From Verrucomicrobiota bacterium (GTDB taxonomy: Bacteria > Verrucomicrobiota > Verrucomicrobiia > Opitutales > T3Sed10-336), in contig PXDC01000016.1 of NCBI GenBank assembly GCA_003565135.1, positions 1 through 35,590 of the forward strand: DNA of 35,590 nt, in the 5' to 3' direction. Under the pieces are notes generated by a model. The model was not told where the DNA came from. It saw only the letters and a list, made by a program, of their open reading frames with translations, and did no database searches. Position numbers and translations under genes: made by a program. Position 1 is the first letter of the stretch; each line of letters starts with the position of its first letter. Shown in pieces: positions 6,309-14,939 of this stretch.

Positions 6309-9026
6309 TCAGGGACGCGAGACGTTGAGCCGCATGAATCGGCGGTACGCTTCCGACTGCTCGACCGAGTCCCGCCATATTTCCGTGACCGTGCCGTCCC
6401 CGTTGGGAGACGCCTCGACGAGGACGGCATCCGCCTCCCAGGCGCCCGGATCGTCGGCCGTCTGAACCTCCAGGCTGACGTCGCCCAGCTCGGCGGTCCT
6501 CGTAATAACGAGGGTCAGGTATCGGCCTTCGGCACCGTCGACCGTGAAGGTTTCGCCCGTTGCGAGCGGCAACAAGCCGCGGTTGCTTTGAAGCGGATCG
6601 GCGGCCAGGACGAATGCCAACAGGTTAACGATGCCGTCACCCGAAGCGTCCGCGAGAGGTCCGCTGATCGATTCGTCGTTTTGTTCCTCCGGAGTGAAAT
6701 GCGCCGACAGCCATGCCGAATAGGGATCGGCCGGCACCTCGGGCTCGAGCCAACTCACCTCGACGGAATCGATGTAGAAATACGAGGAGGTGGGATTCTC
6801 GTCCACCCCGAGATGAAGGCGCGGATAAACCGGCTGCGCCGTGGTCGGAATCGTACCGGCGGCAACATTCTCGGCCGAGGTCAAAAGGTTGTCCTCCATA
6901 TCGTAAACACGGGCGTGGAACAAGGCGCCCTCACCCGGAACCAGATCGACAACGAAACGGTAGAAGGCGTCCGCCGAGGGAGTCGCGTCCGGAAGCGTCT
7001 CGAGGTCACCGGCGCCCGCGACGACAAACGAATTGCCGCTGAAGCCGACCAGCGCCCGACCGCCCGCTCCGGCATCCACGCCGAAAGTGCCCACGGTATC
7101 GGCGGCGCCCGGCGTCGCCACGGTTTCAACGCGATAGGAATACGGAAGCGCGGTCAGGCGCTCCCCGTAATCGGTATCCACGACACCGTTCCAGACCGGC
7201 CAACGCTCTTCCACGATGGGCCGGCCGATGACGGCGTCCCGGAACGTGCTCAACATCTCGACCAGTTGGGACCCGCCGCTCGGCGAATCGGGCCGGCTCC
7301 CTCCGGCGCTTTGCACCCGGATCGGAGGATTGAATCCATCCAGCAAAAGCCACTCATTCTGGCCATCGAGATTGGTACCGGCCGTGTAGTCCGGTGCGTC
7401 GAATTGCGTTTGCAGCGGCGGCGGCACCGGCAGCGGATAAGGGTCGGCCGGAAAACTCAGGTTCTCCCCCGCCGGATCCACGGAGATCCGGTCGAAGAGA
7501 ACCGGCTCGTCGCGGCGGGAGCCGCTCAACCGGGCGTAAAACATGTGCAGGGACTGATTCTCGGCCGAGGCATTGAACGCCAGTCCGGCGCCGACCCGAT
7601 CCTCTTCGGTCGCCTCCATCCGGTCTCCCGGAGCAATATAAATGTCATAGGTCTTGTCGGCATTGTCGAAGACCATCCACAGGTTGTACCAGACCCCGAC
7701 ATCGCCCTCGTGGAGTTCGATCGTGCTCCCGCCGTCGCGAACACTGTTCATGAACACGCCCTCGGTTCCGATTCCGTCGAGCCGGTGAAAGCCGGCTGCG
7801 GCACTGGTTGTGGTCGGATTGTCGATATCGCTGACAATCAGGCCGATCGAATGGCTCGGATCGCTGTTCCGCACCATGTACCGGTAGAACAAGGTACCCG
7901 TTTCCCCATCCGCAATCGACTGGGCGCCCAGCCGTTTGCGAATCCAGGAATTCGGGCCCGACCGCAACTCGCCCTCCAGGACCTGGTTTTCCGGATCCTC
8001 CGGATCGGCGATAATTTGATAATCGCCCGCACGGCGCCCCTCCCATTTATCCACGCCGAAGGGTGAATCGCCCATGCGGAAAACCGCATCGGAGAAATCG
8101 CCGGCGAGGAACCAGTCCACGTCATCCGGCACCGGGGTTGGCGCCGGAGGCGGTGGTGGTGGAGGAGGCTCGTCGCCGAGGATGGCGAGACGCCCCATCG
8201 AGACGGTCGTCTTGTGGTCCTCGGAAGTCCCGTCCGCCTGAAAGTATTGCAGGTGCAGGTGTGCCCCGCCCCAGGGCCCGCTCAAACCGTGCGCTCCCGC
8301 CCAGTCGGCCGTCGAACCGTCGGAGAACGTCGCCGCCACTTCGAGATCGGTCGCGTCGAGACTGAAAACAACATCGGTCAACGACTCCCCTTCCGGCGGA
8401 GCCAGGCTTCCGACCTCGGTGTGTTCGCCACCGTCGGAGACCCACACCCCGAGCGCGCCGGCGGCGGCCGGATCGATCCGGAGAAAGGCGGCATCGCCGC
8501 CGTAATTCCACAGTCCCGTCGAGGAATCCACCGGTCCGGAGGTAAACCCGACCGGGAAGATCCGCAGGCCTTCGGGTTCGGCCGGAAGATCGAACGCGAT
8601 ATCGTTCACCTCCAAAGAAACAGGATTGTTCTGAAAATCAAAGGCCGATCGCCGGTCGCTGCTGAAATACTGGATGAGCCGGTTATTGAAGGTCGCCTCG
8701 ATCGTGAAACGGAGCCTTCCGTCGTCGACCGACAGACCGCCCTCGCCGACCAACTGACTCGGCAGGTTATAGTCCCAAAACCCGGGAACCTCGTCACTGT
8801 CGGTCAAGCTGTTGTTGTCAAAATTGTCCTCGAACAGCGTCCCCGCCCCCGCGCCGCCGGCGCCGAGGACCAGGAAACCGAGCAGGGCCAGGGAAATCCG
8901 TCGCAACCCGGCCGATGCCGCGGGTTGTCGCCCGCCTTCGGTTCGGCGGACAGCGCAAAAGGAGGGGCGGGTTGGAAGAATCCCGCCGGGAGTGCCGGCG
9001 GTTTGCGGGGATGAGGGAGTGGTCAT
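6309..9026 (-). CDS. Secreted 905-residue protein with three lectin-like modules
   Basis: A large exported protein. After a long Pro/Ser/Thr-rich start, residues about 41-62 form the signal helix (LRRISLALLGFLVLGAGGAG); the true start could lie inside the first 40 codons, but no internal ATG offers one. Module 1 (about 63-284) and module 3 (about 545-775) are beta-sandwich-like; a proline linker at 286-300 separates module 1 from module 2 (about 303-525). Module 2 is homologous to the body of the PEP-CTERM protein at 2891. The C-terminus (about 780-905) has the Verrucomicrobial DASGDGIVNLLAFVLAADP segment, a likely calcium-binding loop, then a beta domain. There is no PEP-CTERM tail. A glycan-binding surface or secreted role is inferred. 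A TTACGTAA site lies 72 bp upstream. Confidence 0.8.
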   Translation of the reverse strand: MTTPSSPQTAGTPGGILPTRPSFCAVRRTEGGRQPAASAGLRRISLALLGFLVLGAGGAGAGTLFEDNFDNNSLTDSDEVPGFWDYNLPSQLVGEGGLSVDDGRLRFTIEATFNNRLIQYFSSDRRSAFDFQNNPVSLEVNDIAFDLPAEPEGLRIFPVGFTSGPVDSSTGLWNYGGDAAFLRIDPAAAGALGVWVSDGGEHTEVGSLAPPEGESLTDVVFSLDATDLEVAATFSDGSTADWAGAHGLSGPWGGAHLHLQYFQADGTSEDHKTTVSMGRLAILGDEPPPPPPPPAPTPVPDDVDWFLAGDFSDAVFRMGDSPFGVDKWEGRRAGDYQIIADPEDPENQVLEGELRSGPNSWIRKRLGAQSIADGETGTLFYRYMVRNSDPSHSIGLIVSDIDNPTTTSAAAGFHRLDGIGTEGVFMNSVRDGGSTIELHEGDVGVWYNLWMVFDNADKTYDIYIAPGDRMEATEEDRVGAGLAFNASAENQSLHMFYARLSGSRRDEPVLFDRISVDPAGENLSFPADPYPLPVPPPLQTQFDAPDYTAGTNLDGQNEWLLLDGFNPPIRVQSAGGSRPDSPSGGSQLVEMLSTFRDAVIGRPIVEERWPVWNGVVDTDYGERLTALPYSYRVETVATPGAADTVGTFGVDAGAGGRALVGFSGNSFVVAGAGDLETLPDATPSADAFYRFVVDLVPGEGALFHARVYDMEDNLLTSAENVAAGTIPTTAQPVYPRLHLGVDENPTSSYFYIDSVEVSWLEPEVPADPYSAWLSAHFTPEEQNDESISGPLADASGDGIVNLLAFVLAADPLQSNRGLLPLATGETFTVDGAEGRYLTLVITRTAELGDVSLEVQTADDPGAWEADAVLVEASPNGDGTVTEIWRDSVEQSEAYRRFMRLNVSRP

Positions 9027-9083
9027 GGTTCTATGTGGTTCGTAGATAGAAGGAAGCTGCTCACAAACGCTCGCAGCCCGAAA

Positions 9084-9095
9084 GAAAGCGCTTAA
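9084..9095. promoter_or_regulatory. LacI-like palindrome AAGCGCTT
   Basis: GAAAGCGCTTAA with palindromic core AAGCGCTT at 9086-9093, four bases before operator site 3. The central-CG form is typical of LacI-family operators such as Bacillus cre boxes. The same core is conserved in three dispersed A elements. Confidence 0.35.
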
Positions 9096-9096
9096 G

Positions 9097-9108
9097 AATT
9101 ACGTAAGA
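9097..9108. promoter_or_regulatory. Putative operator TTACGTAA, site 3
   Basis: GAATTACGTAAG with core TTACGTAA at 9099-9106, 72 bp before the start of the 905-residue protein gene (9026, minus strand). It follows the sulfatase-gene 3' end, so it can only serve the downstream gene. Confidence 0.6.
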
Positions 9109-9231
9109 ATTCGCTGTTTTTATTCGGGTGTCAACACCTTTTCTTTCCGGTAGCGGCAAAATCCTGGGCGCGGGCACCGAAGGCGGCAACAACCGGGAGG
9201 TCGGGGGCGGCAACGCTCTCCCGGGGACGCA

Positions 9232-10569
9232 TCACCGCCAGTCGCGCAGGTGACGTTGGGCCCAGGGACCGAGCCAAAAGTCATCCGTCTCCTCCCGGTA
9301 CCCTTGCATCTTTCCGCGAAACGATTGCAGCCGGTCGCCATGGGCCGGATCGCCGGCGAGGTTCCGGGTTTCCAGGGGATCCCGCGCAACGTGGAACAGC
9401 TGCTCTTCCGGTGGATGAAGAAAATCGGCCGTCGCCCGCGATCCCATTTTCGCCACGCGGTCCGTCTCGATCGCTTGCCAGGATGGCGACCGGTAAATAT
9501 CGATCGGAATCGGCGCGGTCAGCCCGGGATACAAGAGGAGCACGTATTTCCACTCCCGCGAGCGAATGATGCGGTAGGGGAAAAACTCGGTCACGCCATG
9601 AAACGTATGGGAGAGGAAAACCTCCTCCCACCCTTCCGGCTCCCGCGTCTCCAGGACCGGCAGAAACGAGCGCCCGTGGCATTCCTCCGGGACGGGCACA
9701 CCGAACCACTGGCAAAAGCTCGGGAGGTAATCGGTCCACCCGACCAACGCCGGACTTCGTTCGATCGCGGGTTTCCCGCCCGGCGGAACGACAACGAGGG
9801 GACAGCGATGCCCGGAATCGTAAAAGGATGCCTTGGCTCCGGGAAACGGCATGCCGTGGTCGCTCGTCAACACGATCAGCGTCTCCTCTCCCCGCCCGCT
9901 TCTCTCCAATTCGGCGACGACCCGTCCCACGGCGAAATCGAAGCGCGACACGGCCTGGTAATAATCCGCCAGATCGTCGCGAACAGGCGGCAGGTCGGGG
10001 AGGAACCCCGGGACCGGGACTTCATCCGGAGAGTAAATCCGCTTCTCCACACCGGGGAGGACAACGCTGTTGCCAAAGCCGTCCGGCTCGCGGTGCGGTG
10101 TCGGAAAACCGACGTGCAGGTAAAACGGCTTCCCCTCGGCGCGGCCCAGGAACTCGCGGACCGCGCCGGCCACCGCCATCGGATCACGATGATCGATCCG
10201 ATCCGGACTGGAATCCCCCCGGTCGTAATCCCACGGATAAACCTCGCGCGGATAGGTGTGCTGTTTTCCGATCATCCCGCAGAAAACCCCCGCGGCACGC
10301 AGCAGGCGCGGCAGGGTCGGAAGCTCCGGCAGCGTCCGGAATGTATGCCGCCCGTGGGTATGGCCGTACTGCCCGTGTTTGTGGGAGTGCAATCCGGTCA
10401 AAATCGTGGCGCGGCTCGGTGCGCAGGATGGCGTCGTGCAGAAGGCATGGTCGAAAGTTATCCCCCGCTCGGCCAGCGCATCGATGTTCGGGGTGTGTAT
10501 AACCGGATCCCCGTAACAACGGGCGAGCGGGCTCCAGTCGTCGGCAATCAGGAAAAGTACGCTTTTCAT
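9232..10569 (-). CDS. Type I (formylglycine) sulfatase, predicted cytosolic
   Basis: A 445-residue sulfatase of the alkaline-phosphatase superfamily that removes sulfate esters or N-sulfates from glycans. The active-site signature CAPSRATILTG has Cys49, the residue converted to formylglycine. The calcium-binding acid pair is DD at 10-11 (LIADDW) and further metal ligands are in LTSDHGMPFPG. The layout resembles S1 subfamilies that include N-sulfoglucosamine sulfohydrolase. I chose the ATG at 10569 because it starts directly at MKSVLFLIADDW, where sulfatase cores begin; an upstream GTG at 10593 adds eight unlikely residues. No signal peptide is present, which is unusual for a glycan sulfatase and implies action on imported oligosaccharides. 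It follows the YetA-like gene by 40 bp on the same strand, so it is very likely in that operon. A formylglycine-generating enzyme is not in the window. Confidence 0.9.
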   Translation of the reverse strand: MKSVLFLIADDWSPLARCYGDPVIHTPNIDALAERGITFDHAFCTTPSCAPSRATILTGLHSHKHGQYGHTHGRHTFRTLPELPTLPRLLRAAGVFCGMIGKQHTYPREVYPWDYDRGDSSPDRIDHRDPMAVAGAVREFLGRAEGKPFYLHVGFPTPHREPDGFGNSVVLPGVEKRIYSPDEVPVPGFLPDLPPVRDDLADYYQAVSRFDFAVGRVVAELERSGRGEETLIVLTSDHGMPFPGAKASFYDSGHRCPLVVVPPGGKPAIERSPALVGWTDYLPSFCQWFGVPVPEECHGRSFLPVLETREPEGWEEVFLSHTFHGVTEFFPYRIIRSREWKYVLLLYPGLTAPIPIDIYRSPSWQAIETDRVAKMGSRATADFLHPPEEQLFHVARDPLETRNLAGDPAHGDRLQSFRGKMQGYREETDDFWLGPWAQRHLRDWR

Positions 10570-10609
10570 AAAAATTTCGGTGGATGCGATCACTCCCCAA
10601 CCGGCGATG

Positions 10610-12838
10610 TCAGCCGGAGCGGACCCCCGGAGCGGCTTTCCCGGGCGGCACCGGCGCGCGGATGGCTGCTTCTTCCGCGGCGGGCGAGATCTCCGGCAGC
10701 GGCGAGCGCGTCAAGCCCTCCCATCCGATCCGGCCACCGGCCAGGCGCGCCCGCAACCAGGCCAGGTGCTGAATCACCTTGGTCGCTCCGTGGTCCCAGG
10801 TAACCCTGGAGGCGGCGTATCGGCTCCAGGAATCCTCCCAGGCCCGGTAATAGTCGGCATTGCCGGTACGCACGGCGGCCCAGCCGAGGATCAGCCCCAG
10901 GTACTCCACGTGCCAGGGTTCCCGGGTCCGGGCATTCCGGTCCGCCTCCGACGCCGTCTCCCCATCTCCGTGGCTGTAGAAATACGGCCAAAACGTCGCG
11001 TCGCCGCACGCGACTTTATGATCCAAAAGCCAATCGGCGAAACGCAGGACCGCCGTCTCCAGCTCGGTTTCTTCGGCCAGGAAAAGATAATCCACGATTG
11101 CCTCGGTAGCCGCACATCCCATCCAGGGTTTGATGGTGAGGTTGACATGACTGTGGATGCCGACCGTGCCGCCTTGCTGGCGGTACGAGCCATCCGGGAG
11201 CTGGGTCGCCATGACCCGCCCGATCGCTTCGCGCGCCCGCAATCGGTACAGCTCGTTTCCGGTGCAGCGATAAATCGCCAGCAGGCTGCGAATGTAGGAA
11301 GCGTCCCGGCCGATGCTGCGACGCGGCCAATGGCCGGTATCCCAATGCCAGGCCCGATCGGCCACCGCCTCCGCCGTCTCGAGAAACCACGGGTCTCCCG
11401 TCTCGAGAAACCCGCTGACCATCCCCCCGACCCGCTGCATGCTCAGCGACATCGCCGGGGGACCGTAGCCGTGCATGCGAACCGAATGCAGGACGTGATC
11501 GGTCGCCACGTCAGCCAGGTGGTAGCAGGACCTCAAGGCCAGGTCGTAGACATCGGCATCCCCGGTGTGGTAGGCGGCAAGCATTTGCCCGAAAGCGGTT
11601 TCGCCCTCCCATCCCGGTTCCTCCGGAAGGCGATCACTTCTCCCCACCGCCCCGTCGTCGAAGCAATGCGTGTGGGCTCGTTTGAAAAAGTACTCGACCG
11701 CCCGCTCGAAGGTAACGTGAAAACGGTCCCGCACCGGAAGCAACGGCTCCAGGAAGAGCTCTCCGGTGGCGCCATACCACCAATCCGGAACGAGATAGGT
11801 GGCGATCTCGGGCTCCGCCTCTCCCAGTGAGCAGCGAAAACCCACGGTGCGGGCGGCGCCGCGCGGAATCCTTCGTTGCCCGGCACGGGCCAGAAAATGA
11901 TCGCCCCGAATGATCGCCGCCGGCTTTCCCGCCTTGGGCTCCACGCCCGTGTAGGGCTGATAGACCAGGCAGCCGTCGGCCCGCCAGGCGCGCCCCGGCC
12001 GTTCCGGGCCCACCAGCGTGGCCGCGGGCGTCGTGTCGATCGCCACTTTCGAACCGGCCCAGCGCATCGCCGCGGTCACCTCGCCCGGGAGATCGTCGGG
12101 CGGCAGTCCCTTGGCCCGGAACCCGATGACCGGGACGGCGTCCTCCACGTCGCCCCCTTCGGAAAAAAAGGTGCCGTTGATGTGCCGTACCCGCAGGTCG
12201 ATGACACCGTTGCGGAAACAGCGCGCGAAGATTTCGCCCCGGACGTGATTGTGCCGGTGGGCGGAAGGGTGGCTGAACGGCATTCCCTCCTCCGGTTCGT
12301 CCCCGGGACGATCAAAATGCACCGGTATCGCGCCCAGCGCCCGGATTTCCCGGCAGACCGGTCCCTCGTGCAGGACCTCGAGACGCACCCATTGCCACCA
12401 ATGCAGCCCCTCCCCGGTTTGCAACCCGACGCGCACCCCCAGCTCGGCGTTCCCCCCGTCGAGGACCAGCTCGTTGATTTCATAGGGGGCCACGCGGTCG
12501 TGGTTCGCCGCCAGAATCGCTATCCGCGCCGCCGGTCCCTCGAAACTTCCGGTTTCGGCGACACCCCGCCGAAGGCCGATCCGTTCCGGCGCCGACTCAA
12601 CGCACGCCGAAAGAAGAAAACGCCGGACACCCCCGTCGCCCACCGCTCCGCCCGGCCATTCTCCCAGGGGCCGCCCCTGCGTCGCGATCCCGCCGAAAAC
12701 CGGCGAAACCCCGTTTTCCTCCGGCACCCCGCCCCCGGAGGGCAGCGGCAGAGACAAAGTGATCGCCGATGCAGCGCCGGAACCGTTTATGCGCCTGGCC
12801 TCGAGCGACTCCAGCCATTTCCAAAGATCGAACCCCAT
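10610..12838 (-). CDS. PcRGLX/YetA-like (alpha/alpha)-toroid protein, possible polysaccharide lyase
   Basis: A 742-residue protein. The N-terminal part (about 1-90) has the LPLPSGG...QGRPLGEWPGG...VRRFLL pattern I associate with the exo-rhamnogalacturonan lyase (PL26, PcRGLX) and YetA group. The middle (about 110-330) is beta-rich with VLHEGPVCREIRALG. Residues about 370-640 are helical, with WWYGATGELF, GYGPPAMSLSMQRVGG, HWDTGHWPRRSIG and KPWMGCAATEAIVDYL, as expected for an (alpha/alpha)6 toroid. The family call rests on pattern memory and could be wrong; another toroid lyase or a glycoside hydrolase is possible. The ATG at 12838 is preferred; a GTG at 12901 would extend it by 21 residues that look non-coding. 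No signal peptide is visible. It lies 75 bp after the TIM-barrel gene and 40 bp before the sulfatase. Confidence 0.65.
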   Translation of the reverse strand: MGFDLWKWLESLEARRINGSGAASAITLSLPLPSGGGVPEENGVSPVFGGIATQGRPLGEWPGGAVGDGGVRRFLLSACVESAPERIGLRRGVAETGSFEGPAARIAILAANHDRVAPYEINELVLDGGNAELGVRVGLQTGEGLHWWQWVRLEVLHEGPVCREIRALGAIPVHFDRPGDEPEEGMPFSHPSAHRHNHVRGEIFARCFRNGVIDLRVRHINGTFFSEGGDVEDAVPVIGFRAKGLPPDDLPGEVTAAMRWAGSKVAIDTTPAATLVGPERPGRAWRADGCLVYQPYTGVEPKAGKPAAIIRGDHFLARAGQRRIPRGAARTVGFRCSLGEAEPEIATYLVPDWWYGATGELFLEPLLPVRDRFHVTFERAVEYFFKRAHTHCFDDGAVGRSDRLPEEPGWEGETAFGQMLAAYHTGDADVYDLALRSCYHLADVATDHVLHSVRMHGYGPPAMSLSMQRVGGMVSGFLETGDPWFLETAEAVADRAWHWDTGHWPRRSIGRDASYIRSLLAIYRCTGNELYRLRAREAIGRVMATQLPDGSYRQQGGTVGIHSHVNLTIKPWMGCAATEAIVDYLFLAEETELETAVLRFADWLLDHKVACGDATFWPYFYSHGDGETASEADRNARTREPWHVEYLGLILGWAAVRTGNADYYRAWEDSWSRYAASRVTWDHGATKVIQHLAWLRARLAGGRIGWEGLTRSPLPEISPAAEEAAIRAPVPPGKAAPGVRSG

Positions 12839-12913
12839 GAGTAAATTCAGTTTATCCGTTACCCCGCCGGAGGGCGAACCAGCGCCCGTTTCTCCGGCCA
12901 CCGGCGGCAGGCC

Positions 12914-14818
12914 TCACTCTCTGGCCCGGAGGCGTTGCTCCGGGTTCTTGAAGAGCAGGCGCTCGACCGCGCCGTGCAGGGTCACTCGAAAGTCCGCCGT
13001 GTAGCGGTTCTCCCACGGCTCCTCCGGCGGCCTGAATCGCACCTCGTGCACCTCCCGGTCGGCGGGAATCGCCACCTCGATCACGTCGCCGGTTTCACCC
13101 ACCGCCTCGTGCTCACCGTTCACCACGATCCGCCCGACCTGGCGGGGCCCCATCCGGACCCGGATGGAGGCCGGCGAATTCCCGCCGGAACGGGCCACGT
13201 AATAGGTCTGGTCGGAAGAAAACGGATACGCGTAATGCAAAGGCGGCTGATCGGTCGCCACCCCCAGGTGCCGTGTATTCGGGAAACGGAGATCGTAAAT
13301 CGCTCCCGCTTCGGTGCCACTGCTGACCACGAACGCGTGCAACCCGGTTCGCGGTGCCGGGATCGTGAGGTCCTGCCGTCCGCCGGGCAGGATGATTTCG
13401 TTGTGCAACTCGTTGCCGTCGGGATCGAGCAGGTAGTATTGAATCAGGCGGTTGCGAATGCGGTGACGCAACTCGTAACGGATCGGTTCGCCGGCCTCGG
13501 CCCACAGGTAAACGACCTGGTAGTTGCGCAGGCGCATCCACTCCGGTTCGCCCTCGCCGCTGCCGGCGGGTACGAGGTCGGGAATGCGAACCTCGCTCAA
13601 ATCGATGGCCGGAGCCAAACGATCGACTTCGACGAACTCGATCTCCTCCGGACGCGGTGATCCGGTTTCGAGCGCCTCGCGGATCATGCTATTGGCTTCT
13701 CCGAAAGCCGCCCAGTAATCGTCCGGCTCGTACCCATGCGGCAGTTGCAGATAAGCCCGGTCCTGCCCCGGCGTGAACATACTCAACACCCAGAGGGAGT
13801 AGCCGTCGGCCATCATGGCGGCGTGAAAGGCCTGATGGGTTATCTGCCCGGGATGAAACTGGTTGGGCGCAAACCAGGGAACGTACAAAATATTGGGGTT
13901 GGCCTCCAGGAACGCTTCCCGCCGCTCGACGATCCGCGGCGTGAACCCGGTTCCCTGGTACATGTCCCATGTATCCATGATGGCCGGCAACTCCGGCGTA
14001 CCCATCACTTCCACCCACGGCGCCATAAAACGGTCCTGCAAACGGGCCGGCATCAGCCCGAGCGTCAGGTTCGGATTCTTCTCCAGCATGCGTTCCTGGA
14101 ACCTGGCGGCGATTTCCCGGTACTGGCCGAAAAACCACTCCTCGTACCGCTCGAGAAGGTTGCGGCCCTCCAATTCGGCCTTGCGCCCGGTCCGTTCCGT
14201 GTCCGGGTCCACGTCGTGTTCCGCGGCGAACCGCGCCCAGATCACGTCATCGTAGGACGGCGCCCGGTTGACCGTTCTCTCCAGGTCGATCCGGACCGCG
14301 GGGATACCGAGTTCCGCGCTCACCCCGGCCAACTGGAAGGCCCCATCCAGCATGATCTCCCAGGGCTCCCAATGGATCAGGCTGTAACGATCCTCCACCA
14401 CCCGGCCGGCCTCGGTCACGAATGGCACGGTGTGCGCGTCTTCCTCCGGATCGCGCTCTCCGAATCGATTGATGGGATAAACGTACAGGATCAGCGCAAG
14501 ATTCCGCTCTCGACAAGCCTCGGCCAGGGCCCGGAGCGACTCGTACTGCCGTTCGTCCGACAAATCCATCCGCCAGGGCTGGATCTTGAGATCGACCGTG
14601 TTGAAACCCGCCTCCGACATCGGATCGAGCCAGTCCCGGATAACGGTGTCCAGGTCCGAATTCAACAGGTGATAACCGCCGTAAGCGCTCAGGATCGGCG
14701 AGGGCAACCGGGCCTTCTCCCCGGCGAAAGCAATGGATCCGGTCAACATGGCGGCGGCGATAAGGGTGCGGCGGAAAAGATTCAGAATTGCGGGAGAAAG
14801 GATCGGATTATACTTCAT
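12914..14818 (-). CDS. Secreted TIM-barrel glycosidase-like protein, family unassigned
   Basis: A 634-residue exported protein. The signal peptide is in the first 34 residues (NLFRRTLIAAAMLTGSIAFA). Residues about 40-400 read as a (beta/alpha)8 barrel: ILSAYGGYHLL, AGFNTVDLKIQPWRMD, NLALILYVYPINR, GIPAVRIDLERT, LTLGLMPARLQDRF, AIMDTWDMYQG, NILYVPWFAPNQF and YSLWVLSMF fit successive strands, several ending in acidic or polar residues. The C-terminal 200 residues are beta-rich. I do not recognise a named GH family. I take ATG 14818 (or the in-frame ATG at 14836) as start. The farthest upstream ATG, at 14896, would place the operator at 14883 inside the gene and hide the signal peptide behind 26 extra residues. 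It is the first gene of a three-gene run with the YetA-like and sulfatase genes. Confidence 0.75.
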   Translation of the reverse strand: MKYNPILSPAILNLFRRTLIAAAMLTGSIAFAGEKARLPSPILSAYGGYHLLNSDLDTVIRDWLDPMSEAGFNTVDLKIQPWRMDLSDERQYESLRALAEACRERNLALILYVYPINRFGERDPEEDAHTVPFVTEAGRVVEDRYSLIHWEPWEIMLDGAFQLAGVSAELGIPAVRIDLERTVNRAPSYDDVIWARFAAEHDVDPDTERTGRKAELEGRNLLERYEEWFFGQYREIAARFQERMLEKNPNLTLGLMPARLQDRFMAPWVEVMGTPELPAIMDTWDMYQGTGFTPRIVERREAFLEANPNILYVPWFAPNQFHPGQITHQAFHAAMMADGYSLWVLSMFTPGQDRAYLQLPHGYEPDDYWAAFGEANSMIREALETGSPRPEEIEFVEVDRLAPAIDLSEVRIPDLVPAGSGEGEPEWMRLRNYQVVYLWAEAGEPIRYELRHRIRNRLIQYYLLDPDGNELHNEIILPGGRQDLTIPAPRTGLHAFVVSSGTEAGAIYDLRFPNTRHLGVATDQPPLHYAYPFSSDQTYYVARSGGNSPASIRVRMGPRQVGRIVVNGEHEAVGETGDVIEVAIPADREVHEVRFRPPEEPWENRYTADFRVTLHGAVERLLFKNPEQRLRARE

Positions 14819-14880
14819 CGTGTTCGTCGTTGGCATGGGCGATATCGCCGCCGGGCACGCGCCCGGAGCGTCTCGCTGAG

Positions 14881-14892
14881 AATTACGTAATT
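14881..14892. promoter_or_regulatory. Putative operator TTACGTAA, site 4
   Basis: AATTACGTAATT, a perfect 12-bp palindrome, at 14881-14892. It lies 64 bp before ATG 14818 and just after the LacI gene's stop (14940). On the minus strand TTGACC (14924-14919) lies about 20 bp before a weak AT-rich -10 candidate, so the site would overlap the promoter start region, as expected for repression. Confidence 0.65.
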
Positions 14893-14939
14893 TCAAAAAT
14901 CATGGCATCGCCCTCCCGGGTCAAGATTCAAAACCGCAT

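Noticed and set aside
14819-14896. Longer start (ATG 14896) for the TIM-barrel gene
   Set aside because: It would put the perfect operator palindrome inside the coding region and bury the signal peptide; ATG 14818 or 14836 fits better.
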